64,000 nt of DNA, taken from the IMG/VR virus record IMGVR_UViG_3300017967_004030, positions 1 to 64,000 of that record. One strand, 5' to 3'. Below, piece by piece: positions 58,001 through 64,000 of the stretch; position 1 is the stretch's first letter, and every line of letters starts with the position of its first letter. This DNA comes from a virus. Position numbers and translations under genes: made by a program. Under the pieces are notes generated by a model. It ran no database searches, was not told the DNA's origin, and saw only the letters and a program-made list of their open reading frames with translations.

Positions 58001-58317
58001 GCTGCGGCAGCAACATTTCCAATTTGTCCAGGATTTGAAACAAGACTATTTAATCTACTAGGATCAAATACATCAAGTTGGCCTCTTTGTTGAAAACTTT
58101 TTGATACTTGCAAAAGATCGTTTTCTGATACATTCAAATTACTGCCAACTGCAATTCTTATATCATTTGCTGCTTTTGAAATTTCTCCTGAAGCCCTTGC
58201 TGCACTATTAAGTGATGAAGCAGATGTTTGGGCTGCCTTAGTAATAGAATTTACACTAGCTACTGCATTAGAAACTTGTGCTGCTTGATTAATTATTCTT
58301 GAGAAATTAATAGCCAT
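55024..58317 (-). CDS. Large baseplate hub-like structural protein
   Basis: The 1097-residue protein lies between gp53 and the muramidase-like gene. The first 200 residues are Ser/Asn/Ala-rich amphipathic helices, like the N-terminus of the neighbouring gp48. From about 270 a beta-rich domain follows (ISWNYIITLGILNDSEFNFP, LSFEVVEPYSMGQFIEAIIG) that reminds me of tail hub proteins of the gp27/late-control-D type. The C-terminal half contains MVTAEMEIWGDPFFLPQQTG, another hub-like feature. It ends in a Gln/Ala-rich helix. I assign it as a hub or tube-joining protein by context; a direct gp27 match is not shown. The stop overlaps the next start by one base. Confidence 0.7.
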   Translation of the reverse strand: MAINFSRIINQAAQVSNAVASVNSITKAAQTSASSLNSAARASGEISKAANDIRIAVGSNLNVSENDLLQVSKSFQQRGQLDVFDPSRLNSLVSNPGQIGNVAAAASTVANAIQGVSGRGTVNVNSGLTSGLSKVSNTLGSIAGVANTLSRVSSQFGSSVGSIKSKLSSLNGFNISSLNSLVGSFGDFTNLVQNVVTVVPRDIGELIGAVGGEFDRLRQLAEQGDLSGITGDFLDLTFKNPWDENLVRNASSGGTVSAGTAKSRIPNPLREAISWNYIITLGILNDSEFNFPSQYRETDFTQTYILKSGGGNLGKRYKTYLEGDQDAEYYIENLEMDAVIAPNRATNVALGTSLSFEVVEPYSMGQFIEAIIGASSEIGYANYTDAPFCLRIDFVGWDEYGESAGTFTQPIYIPILITKIEFSVTGKGAMYTVKAVPMSETGLDDKIQESKVQIQAAGQKVHEILNGDEKSVQAVYNERVQELEQAGTTIQEDRYIIAFPKTPDALVNIVKNAGGDLAGSTSLTVDAPEQQRREKGMANPEIDRSTEKKQQGIEDNSVQAPSNLFTVLKAYASDTGSMNPIGLSDLVIDTNAPGDTPQAEQDATYDEFGDVVDLGSSEAAAAEKGRVFRFRQGETITDIITKVLLDSEYCKEKSTEESTNGTKQWFKIDTQVFIDRNPAAELQRGRSPKIYVYSILPYFTDEAKFLAPTQSPSNTEGLKALAPKEYNYFYTGQNEDVLNFDISFNNAFFQAAFANYGQNSGTVALDGANKKTLQNSNEVKGSEVVVEGGGGKREPGAQFKETNEMRYNAASVSGDMRQRIAEQFHNTLINSPADMVTAEMEIWGDPFFLPQQTGNFVGTPTGNPNVLAEQTMNYLQNEVMCIVNFKTPFDYQIQGATMEFPQTVPQFSGLYSIWAVTNTFSRGQFRQTLKLIRRRGQDDTPTTSNVPIKPSDDKNIKETTDGTLGANGEGAGANNSVNSTAGASNPCDITSPVNAVQAVQNITQASAEDLLMSMPVFNNKSTTAGDDVVFSQPVIQIGEFAWTPNQNIFASAPKAAKQAAAAVTQATSTVQQIEKTLQQANIVANARPSGPGGNGGV

Positions 58318-58318
58318 A

Positions 58319-58618
58319 TTATATGCCTAACTGTGATTGCAAATTACTACCTTGCGGCAAATAAATTTCTGTTCCTGAAACAAAATCAAATACAGGATCT
58401 TTTAATACGTCTGGATTCCTTTGTGCAAAAACCCACCATAATTCTTTTTTGCCGTATAAATCATTTGCTAACAAATCTGGTCTATAATTATACGCAGGCA
58501 AAATTGTATATAACACATCGTCGCCTGCAACAGGAATTGGTCTAGGAACAAAAATGTCAAGATATCCGTTTGAGTTTATTTTTGTTTTACCATAAGGTCC
58601 AAAATTATTTCCAGCCAT
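58319..58618 (-). CDS. 53: Baseplate wedge protein gp53 (short form)
   Basis: The 99-residue protein has the gp53 core: YNYRPDLLANDLYGKKELWW, followed by VFAQRNPDVLKDPVFDFVSG and the LysM-like end TEIYLP. In T4 gp53 has 196 residues and joins adjacent baseplate wedges. Only the conserved core is present here, a size often seen in marine T4-like phages. It sits between gp48 and the hub-like gene, overlapping gp48 by one base. Confidence 0.85.
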   Translation of the reverse strand: MAGNNFGPYGKTKINSNGYLDIFVPRPIPVAGDDVLYTILPAYNYRPDLLANDLYGKKELWWVFAQRNPDVLKDPVFDFVSGTEIYLPQGSNLQSQLGI

Positions 58619-59580
58619 TATACAAATCCTTGATCTTGACCTACAAATGTACCATTAGCATAATCAACAAGACTAAATCTAGCCTGTGATCTTCTTGCGT
58701 ATTGTGGCGTAGCTGTTATCGTTACTGTTGCTTGAGCAGGAACGTAGTTTGTTTCGTTACCTACAACTGTTTGTATATAATCTACATCAGCTGGAAAATC
58801 TGTTGTAAAGTTTGTTATAAGGACAGGAATATTATTTAAAACGTGTTTACCATATCCATTTAATCTACAAACAGGAGGTGGTTGTCCTACTAAGTCTCCT
58901 TCTCCGCCATAAAACATTTTTGTAACAGTCCTTAAAAAATGAAGCGTAGCAATAAAGTATTGCGCATCTGCTGTTGTTTCATTTAAAAATTCTCCAGCAA
59001 TAGTATAATTGTCTACTTGACTATTTTCATATGCATTATAAGGAAAATTAGAGTGTGTTGGCGTAATTTGACTGTAATTCGCACTATGTCCTATTAACAC
59101 TGTTGGGTTAAATGGAAATATCATTCTGTTTCCAGTTCCTGCTAATGGAGCAAGTATTGGCGAGGATGCAAAAATACCAGGAACACTTATACTCACTCTC
59201 CAGTCAGTTTCGTCAGCCGACGAAACATTAGCAGACAATATTGCTCTTGTAAGTTCTCTTGATCTAGGAGCAGCATTATAACCAACTCCTTGCGAAGCAT
59301 TACCAATCATACGTATAGCAGCACCAATATTCGAAAGGCTGTTTCCGCGATTTATTAAATTATCTACAGCACCTACTGTATTCCTTAAATTTCCTGCAAT
59401 ACTTGTTACTTGGTTTAATGTATTAACTAAACCACCCGATGTACTAAAGTTACGTATTCCACTAGCAGCTCGATTAAAACTACTAGAAACGTTGTTAATT
59501 GTTCTCGATACTGAATTTATATTGCTAAACGCATTATTGACACTAGTAGCAAGATTGTTAAATGCACTAAACAGTCCCAT
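58618..59580 (-). CDS. 48: Baseplate tail tube cap protein gp48
   Basis: The 320-residue protein has an Asn/Ser-rich helical N-terminus (about 1-100) and a conserved core: MIFPFNPTVLIGHSANYSQI, FPYNAYENSQVDNYTIAGEF and DAQYFIATLHFLRTVTKMFY. These match the tube-cap group represented by T4 gp48 and gp54, on which the tail tube polymerises. It could serve as both gp48 and gp54, since no separate second copy is seen nearby. It is the first gene of the leftward baseplate block, with GGAGA 10 bases before the ATG and a CTAAATA element at 59601-59607. Confidence 0.8.
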   Translation of the reverse strand: MGLFSAFNNLATSVNNAFSNINSVSRTINNVSSSFNRAASGIRNFSTSGGLVNTLNQVTSIAGNLRNTVGAVDNLINRGNSLSNIGAAIRMIGNASQGVGYNAAPRSRELTRAILSANVSSADETDWRVSISVPGIFASSPILAPLAGTGNRMIFPFNPTVLIGHSANYSQITPTHSNFPYNAYENSQVDNYTIAGEFLNETTADAQYFIATLHFLRTVTKMFYGGEGDLVGQPPPVCRLNGYGKHVLNNIPVLITNFTTDFPADVDYIQTVVGNETNYVPAQATVTITATPQYARRSQARFSLVDYANGTFVGQDQGFV

Positions 59581-59600
59581 AAAATATATTTCTCCATTAG

Positions 59601-59607
59601 TATTTAG
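59601..59607 (-). promoter_or_regulatory. Weak late-promoter-like element CTAAATA
   Basis: CTAAATA on the minus strand lies 21 bases before the gp48 start. It deviates from ATAAATA at one position but is the only candidate for starting the leftward baseplate block. It directly abuts the -35 box of the gp55 promoter on the other strand. Confidence 0.35.
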
Positions 59608-59636
59608 TTGACAAAATTATCTACGTATATTATAAT
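59608..59636 (+). promoter_or_regulatory. Consensus sigma70 promoter (TTGACA-N17-TATAAT) upstream of gp55
   Basis: TTGACA at 59608-59613 and TATAAT at 59631-59636 are both perfect matches with a 17-base spacer. The host RNA polymerase should read gp55 early from here. AATAAATA (59634-59641), a late motif, overlaps the -10 box. Confidence 0.88.
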
Positions 59637-59659
59637 AAATACTATAACTGGAGCAGTAT

Positions 59660-60502
59660 ATGAGACCTAAAAATTACCTCAACAACAAAGACATTTTAAA
59701 AGAAATACACAGATCAAAAAACACATTTAACAGCTACGTAGAAAAAGATTATGCCGACTATGACATCATCTTAGAAAGCGTAGAGAAAGTTAACATAAGA
59801 ACGATTGCAGAAGCAAAAAGAAATAAAGCAAAACGTTTATCTAACGAAGATTACGAAAAAAGAAAAATTAATGGTGAAAAAGTAAAACAAGCAGATTGCG
59901 AAGTTGATTATAAAACCATTACTAAAGAAGAAATAATCTTTCGTATAATGACGTATGATCACATTCCGGAAGAGCCAGGACGTAAAAAGAATCCAAAAAC
60001 TGTAGCTGATACAAAAACTAAACTAAATTTTCCACCTTTCCAGCATTATAAATTTAACGATGACGGTGAACTTGTTTGTGTAGGCAAATCTCACTGGGTT
60101 GGAGGAATGGAGAATGGACATTTTTCTAAGGATCACGGCAAAGCAACTAACAAACTTGCACTTATGTGGATGAAACTATGTGACAGATATGCAACACGAG
60201 GAAATGTGAGAGGATACACTTATAATGACGAAATGCGAGGACAAGCAATATTGCAACTTGCTCAAATTGGTCTACAGTTTGATGAGTCTAAAAGTCAAAA
60301 CCCCTTTGCTTATTACACAGCAGCAGTTACAAACTCATTTGTGCGTGTTATCAACATTGAAAAACGCAATCAAAACATTAGAGACGACATCCTCGAAATG
60401 AACGACTTAACACCGAGTTATACAAGACAACATCAAGGCGAATGGGAAGCTAGTGTAAAACGGAATGAAGATGCTAGTATTTCATCATTTTCAAAAGAAT
60501 AG
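59660..60502 (+). CDS. 55: Late-transcription sigma factor gp55
   Basis: The 280-residue protein resembles the T4-type late sigma factor that directs host RNA polymerase to ATAAATA promoters. The sigma region 2-like core is at about 185-245: TYNDEMRGQAILQLAQIGLQ, FDESKSQNPFAYYTAAVTNS and FVRVINIEKRNQNIRDDILE. T4 gp55 has 185 residues; the basic N-terminal extension of about 90 residues here is of a kind seen in marine relatives. GGAG lies 6 bases before the ATG. The gene has its own consensus early promoter, as expected for a regulator that must act before virion genes. Confidence 0.92.
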   Translation: MRPKNYLNNKDILKEIHRSKNTFNSYVEKDYADYDIILESVEKVNIRTIAEAKRNKAKRLSNEDYEKRKINGEKVKQADCEVDYKTITKEEIIFRIMTYDHIPEEPGRKKNPKTVADTKTKLNFPPFQHYKFNDDGELVCVGKSHWVGGMENGHFSKDHGKATNKLALMWMKLCDRYATRGNVRGYTYNDEMRGQAILQLAQIGLQFDESKSQNPFAYYTAAVTNSFVRVINIEKRNQNIRDDILEMNDLTPSYTRQHQGEWEASVKRNEDASISSFSKE

Positions 60503-60505
60503 CGG

Positions 60506-60534
60506 TTGACAAGTGTATAATTACATAGTATACT
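60506..60534 (+). promoter_or_regulatory. Sigma70-type promoter (TTGACA-N17-TATACT) upstream of gp47
   Basis: TTGACA (60506-60511), a 17-base spacer and TATACT (60529-60534) start 4 bases after the gp55 stop. It is identical in both hexamers and spacing to the promoter at 13065. It would drive gp47, gp46 and the genes after them. Confidence 0.85.
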
Positions 60535-60561
60535 TTAACAAGTATATATGGAGGATTTTCT

Positions 60562-61578
60562 TTGTTTAAGAAAGCTGCGGTGTTTACAGACATCCATTTT
60601 GGCCTAAAAGGCAACAGTCGCATACACAACGACGACTGCGAAGAATTTATCGATTGGTTTATTGCAACTGCAAAAGAAAATAATTGTGAAACAGGTATTT
60701 TTTGTGGAGACTGGCATCACAACAGAAATTCGCTTAATCTTACTACTATGGATGCAACAATCCGTAGTATGGAAAAATTAGGTAAAGCTTTTGAACAATT
60801 TTTCTTTTTTGATGGCAATCACGACTTGTATTATAAAGACAAGCGTGATGTAAATTCTACTGCATTTGCAACTTATATTCCAGGTATCACATTTGTTGAC
60901 GAAATGACAACTATCGACGATGTTACACTTGTGCCTTGGCTTGTAGGCGACGAATGGAAAAAAATGACCAAACTTAAAAGCAAATATGTATTTGGTCATT
61001 TTGAACTGCCGTCATTTTATATGAATGCTATGGTACAAATGCCAGATCACGGCGATTTAAAGGCTGAGCATTTTGCTAATCAAAGTTATGTGTTTTCAGG
61101 ACATTTTCACAAACGACAAAAACAAGGCAAAGTACATTACATTGGTAATGCTTTTCCGCATAATTATGCAGATGCTTGGGACGACGATCGTGGTATGATG
61201 ATACTCGATCGAGAAAACAATGCAGAACCAGAATATATTAACTGGTCAAACTGTCCTAAATATCGTACTGTTAAACTTTCTCAATTATTAGACGAAACAG
61301 AAACACTTGTCAAAGATAAAATGTATCTAAGAGTAACGCTTGACTTGCCTATTAGTTATGAAGAAGCAAACTTTATCAAAGAAACATTTATTAAACAATA
61401 CGGATGTAGAGAAATTACATTAATTCCTCAAAAACAAATAGAAGAAATTTCAACTGATTTAGACATTGCACAGTTTGAAAGTGTAGATCAAATTGTTGCC
61501 GGTGAAATTGCAGAATTAGATACAGAAAACTACAACAAAAAGATGCTGTTAGACATCTATAATGGACTTGAACAATAA
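60562..61578 (+). CDS. 47: Recombination endonuclease subunit gp47 (SbcD/Mre11-like)
   Basis: The 338-residue protein is a calcineurin-type metallophosphoesterase with the full ligand set: Asp10 and His12 (FTDIHFG), Asp50 (CGDWHHNR), Asn86-His87 (DGNHD), His146 (FGHFE) and His181/His183 (SGHFHKRQ). With gp46 it forms the complex that resects DNA ends for recombination-dependent replication. The start is TTG at 60562, 7 bases after GGAGG. The ATG at 60548 is in another frame. The length matches T4 gp47 (339). It is followed directly by gp46 without a gap. Confidence 0.95.
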   Translation: MFKKAAVFTDIHFGLKGNSRIHNDDCEEFIDWFIATAKENNCETGIFCGDWHHNRNSLNLTTMDATIRSMEKLGKAFEQFFFFDGNHDLYYKDKRDVNSTAFATYIPGITFVDEMTTIDDVTLVPWLVGDEWKKMTKLKSKYVFGHFELPSFYMNAMVQMPDHGDLKAEHFANQSYVFSGHFHKRQKQGKVHYIGNAFPHNYADAWDDDRGMMILDRENNAEPEYINWSNCPKYRTVKLSQLLDETETLVKDKMYLRVTLDLPISYEEANFIKETFIKQYGCREITLIPQKQIEEISTDLDIAQFESVDQIVAGEIAELDTENYNKKMLLDIYNGLEQ

Positions 61579-63351
61579 ATGATTCGTATCAAAGATTTAA
61601 CTGTAAAAAACTTTATGAGTGTGGGCAACCAGACTCAGGCTGTTGACTTTAATCGCGAACAGCTCACTTTAGTGCTTGGCGAAAACTTAGACCAAGGAGG
61701 TGACGATTCCGGATCCCGTAACGGTACAGGCAAAACAACGATAATCAATGCATTATCTTACGCTTTGTACGGTCAAGCACTGACTAACATCAAGAGGAAT
61801 AATCTTATTAATAAGACAAATTCTAAAGGGATGTTAGTCACCCTACACTTTGAAAAGAATGGCGTAGATTATAGGATTGAGCGCGGTCGCTCTCCTAATG
61901 TACTTAAATTCTTTGTCAATGATCAAGAACAAGAACTAATTGACGAATCGCAAGGTGATAGTAGAAAAACACAAGAATCGATTAGTGAACTTCTTGGTAT
62001 GAGTCACGATATGTTTAAACATATTGTTGCACTCAACACTTATAGCGAACCGTTTCTTTCAATGAGAGCAAACGATCAGCGTGATATTATTGAACAATTG
62101 TTAGGTATAACATTATTAACTGAAAAGGCAGAATTGTTAAAAGAACAAATTCGAAATACAAGAGATACAATTACACAAGAAACACTAAAAATTGAAGCTA
62201 TTCAAACTGCAAATTCAAAGATTGAAAATACTATTGATAGTTTAAAAAATAATCAACGTGCTTGGTTAGCAAAAAAACAACAAGACATAAAAAAACTTAG
62301 CAACGGTATTGATGAATTAGAGAAAGTTGATATTGATTTAGAATTAGATGCGCACGAAAAATTGCAAAACTGGACTGAATTAAACAATGCAATTACGGCT
62401 CTTAATAAAGAAAAAAGCACATTAGAGAGTGCATTGCTACGTGCTACTAAGAGTGTTGAAAAAGCCGAAAAAGACATCGCAAATCTTGACGATGCTACTT
62501 GTTATACTTGTGGACAAGCATTACACGAAGATAAAAAAACAGAAATTGAGTCAAGAAAAGCAAAAGAACTTAATGATGCAATGGCGTATCAAACCGAAGT
62601 AGGTAATAAACTGCAAGAAGTATTATCTGGCCTTGAAGAAATAGGTAATATTAACGGAAAACCGAATACGTTTTACGAAACTGCAAAAGAAGCATATGAA
62701 CACAGAAACAACGTAGATAACTTAAAGCAAGCATTGCTAAGTAAAGAGCAAGAAGATGATCCATATCAATCACAAATAGACGATTTAACAAATACAGCAC
62801 TTCAAGAAATTGACTGGAATATCGTAAACGAACTAACTTCGTTTAAAGAACACCAAGAATTTTTGTTAAAGCTACTTACAAACAAAGATAGCTTCATTCG
62901 TAAAAAGATTATTGATCAAAATCTTGCATATTTGAACAACAGGCTCACATATTACCTCGATAAACTAGGCTTACCGCACCAAGTAGTATTCCAAAACGAC
63001 TTAAATGTAGAAATTACCCAACTAGGACAAGACTTAGACTTTGATAACTTGTCAAGAGGTGAGCGTAACCGTTTGATTCTTGGATTAAGTTTTGCATTCC
63101 GTGATGTTTGGGAAAGTTTATATCAACATATTAACTTGTTGTTTATCGACGAGTTGATCGATAGTGGTATGGATACTGCTGGTGTTGAAAATTCACTAAG
63201 CATCCTTAAAAAAATGGGCAGAGAACGTGACAAAAACATTTATTTGATTAGTCACAAAGATGAGCTAGTAGGAAGAGTTAACCACGTTCTAAAAGTTATT
63301 AAAGAAAATGGATTTACTAGCTACGAAAATGACATAGAAGTAATAGACTAA
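61579..63351 (+). CDS. 46: Recombination endonuclease subunit gp46 (SbcC/Rad50-like ATPase)
   Basis: The 590-residue SMC-type ATPase carries Walker A GSRNGTGKTT (45-54), a coiled-coil middle, a zinc-hook CYTC (Cys308, Cys311), the ABC signature LSRGERNRL (491-499) and Walker B LLFIDE (Asp524, Glu525). It pairs with gp47 to process DNA ends during recombination. The length is close to T4 gp46 (560). The ATG directly follows the gp47 stop, and its own stop overlaps the next start by one base (TAATG). Everything visible is intact. Confidence 0.95.
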   Translation: MIRIKDLTVKNFMSVGNQTQAVDFNREQLTLVLGENLDQGGDDSGSRNGTGKTTIINALSYALYGQALTNIKRNNLINKTNSKGMLVTLHFEKNGVDYRIERGRSPNVLKFFVNDQEQELIDESQGDSRKTQESISELLGMSHDMFKHIVALNTYSEPFLSMRANDQRDIIEQLLGITLLTEKAELLKEQIRNTRDTITQETLKIEAIQTANSKIENTIDSLKNNQRAWLAKKQQDIKKLSNGIDELEKVDIDLELDAHEKLQNWTELNNAITALNKEKSTLESALLRATKSVEKAEKDIANLDDATCYTCGQALHEDKKTEIESRKAKELNDAMAYQTEVGNKLQEVLSGLEEIGNINGKPNTFYETAKEAYEHRNNVDNLKQALLSKEQEDDPYQSQIDDLTNTALQEIDWNIVNELTSFKEHQEFLLKLLTNKDSFIRKKIIDQNLAYLNNRLTYYLDKLGLPHQVVFQNDLNVEITQLGQDLDFDNLSRGERNRLILGLSFAFRDVWESLYQHINLLFIDELIDSGMDTAGVENSLSILKKMGRERDKNIYLISHKDELVGRVNHVLKVIKENGFTSYENDIEVID

Positions 63352-63554
63352 TGGAAAATGATGTTCACGATCAGTTAGTCAAAGCATATTTAGAATATTT
63401 TAAGGCTAACGAAAAGTTTGAAAGGCAAAATAGTGTTCGCACACATAGATATGTACGTAAATGTTTACGTGACATTAGACAACTAGCAAAAGACAGAGCA
63501 GACGAAATACACGTATATCATAACACTACACGAAAAACCAGAAAAGGCACTTAA
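63351..63554 (+). CDS. Small conserved protein downstream of gp46
   Basis: The 67-residue basic, helical protein starts MENDVHDQLVKAYLEYFKAN and contains RTHRYVRKCLRDIRQLAKDR. I recall similar short proteins next to gp46 in marine T4-like phages, but their role is not known to me. The positive charge suggests nucleic-acid binding. It overlaps gp46 by one base (TAATG), so it is translationally coupled and made early. Confidence 0.75.
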   Translation: MENDVHDQLVKAYLEYFKANEKFERQNSVRTHRYVRKCLRDIRQLAKDRADEIHVYHNTTRKTRKGT

Positions 63555-63579
63555 CTGTTTAGGTAGAAATACATAATGT

Positions 63580-64000
63580 ATGAATTGGACATATCAAGGT
63601 AAACAAATAGACACTATACCAGACGAGTATGAGGGTTTTGTTTACTTAATAACCAATATTACTACTGGACAAAAGTACATAGGCAAAAAACTAGCAAAGT
63701 TTAAAACAACTAAGCCACCTCTCAAAGGCAAAAAGAACAAACGTAGAGGCTACAAAGAAAGCGATTGGCGTGACTATTGGGGATCATCTGATAGACTACA
63801 AGCTGATGTTGAAGCACTAGGCCCAGAAAACTTCACAAGAGAAATATTATATCTTTGCAAAGGCAGAGGCGAAATGTCTTATCTAGAGGCTAAAGAGCAG
63901 TTTGACCGTCGTGTATTAGAGACAGATGAGTATTATAACGGAATTATTAATGTAAGAGTTGGCGGCTCAGACAAATTAAAACAAGCTCTATTAGAACACA
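63580..64000 (+). CDS. GIY-YIG-like endonuclease family protein (partial)
   Basis: I translated this by hand from the ATG at 63580; the frame stays open for 140 codons to the window end. FVYLITNITTGQKYIGKK resembles the GIY-YIG core, and DYWGSSDRLQADVEALG with ENFTREILYL matches the remaining part of that domain in phage members. It could be a homing-type nuclease or a stand-alone DNA-processing enzyme. There is no sign that it interrupts another gene. The ATG at 63576 is out of frame and stops after eight codons. The C-terminus lies beyond the window. Confidence 0.7.
   Translation, partial: MNWTYQGKQIDTIPDEYEGFVYLITNITTGQKYIGKKLAKFKTTKPPLKGKKNKRRGYKESDWRDYWGSSDRLQADVEALGPENFTREILYLCKGRGEMSYLEAKEQFDRRVLETDEYYNGIINVRVGGSDKLKQALLEH

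Noticed and set aside
63580-64000. The GIY-YIG-like gene as a homing endonuclease inside an intron.
   Set aside because: No split host gene or intron boundary is visible on either side; gp46 and the small gene upstream are intact.

Overview
The window is a contiguous piece of a T4-like (Straboviridae-type) contractile-tailed phage genome. The evidence is a baseplate block in recognisable order (gp48, gp53, a large hub-like protein, a muramidase-like protein, gp5, gp25, gp6 and a giant gp7-position protein), a late sigma factor gp55, and the gp47/gp46 recombination nuclease pair. The base composition is strongly AT-rich. The very large gp6 and gp7-position proteins, the tandem marine-type tail fibres and the cargo of glycosyltransferase, amidinotransferase and oxygenase genes point to a marine myophage of the cyanophage/pelagiphage kind. 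No photosynthesis genes are present, so I lean towards a heterotroph host such as SAR11. The host is an inference.

Layout. Bases 1-13012 are an accessory block of sugar, surface and small-molecule enzymes in three transcription units. A leftward unit holds a nucleotide-sugar dehydrogenase, a triplicated glycosyltransferase-like protein and a methyltransferase-like protein that runs off the window. A rightward unit (3041-6865) holds a short aminotransferase-like protein, an SGNH hydrolase, an amidinotransferase, a 2OG-Fe(II) oxygenase and a glycosyltransferase-like protein. A leftward unit (13012 to 6844) starts at a near-perfect sigma70-type promoter and holds glycosyltransferases plus a radical SAM enzyme, almost all with overlapping ends. 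Bases 13077-59580 are one long leftward virion block. It contains a 2OG oxygenase, two giant adhesin-like proteins with a shared N-terminus, three paralogous tail fibres, a small structural protein, a 5311-residue gp7-position protein, gp6, gp25, gp5, a muramidase-like protein, a hub-like protein, gp53 and gp48. Bases 59660-64000 run rightward: gp55, gp47, gp46, a small conserved protein and a GIY-YIG-like protein cut by the window end.

Control. Three TTGACA-N17-TATAAT/TATACT promoters precede gp55, gp47 and the glycosyltransferase/radical SAM operon. Motifs of the form (A/G)ATAAATA, as expected for a gp55-type late sigma factor, precede several virion genes and the 3041 operon. Genes are tightly packed; no gene-free stretch exceeds about 80 bases. 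I saw no tRNA, CRISPR, insertion sequence or integrase.

How the genes work together. gp55 should direct late transcription of the baseplate and fibre genes, with gp46/gp47 handling recombination-dependent replication. The baseplate carries at least two peptidoglycan-cutting domains. The fibres and adhesins carry sugar-binding-like, Calx-beta, Ig-like, glycine-rich and FG-GAP-like modules for host contact. The accessory block looks like a system that builds or modifies a glycan or small molecule; its target cannot be read from the sequence.
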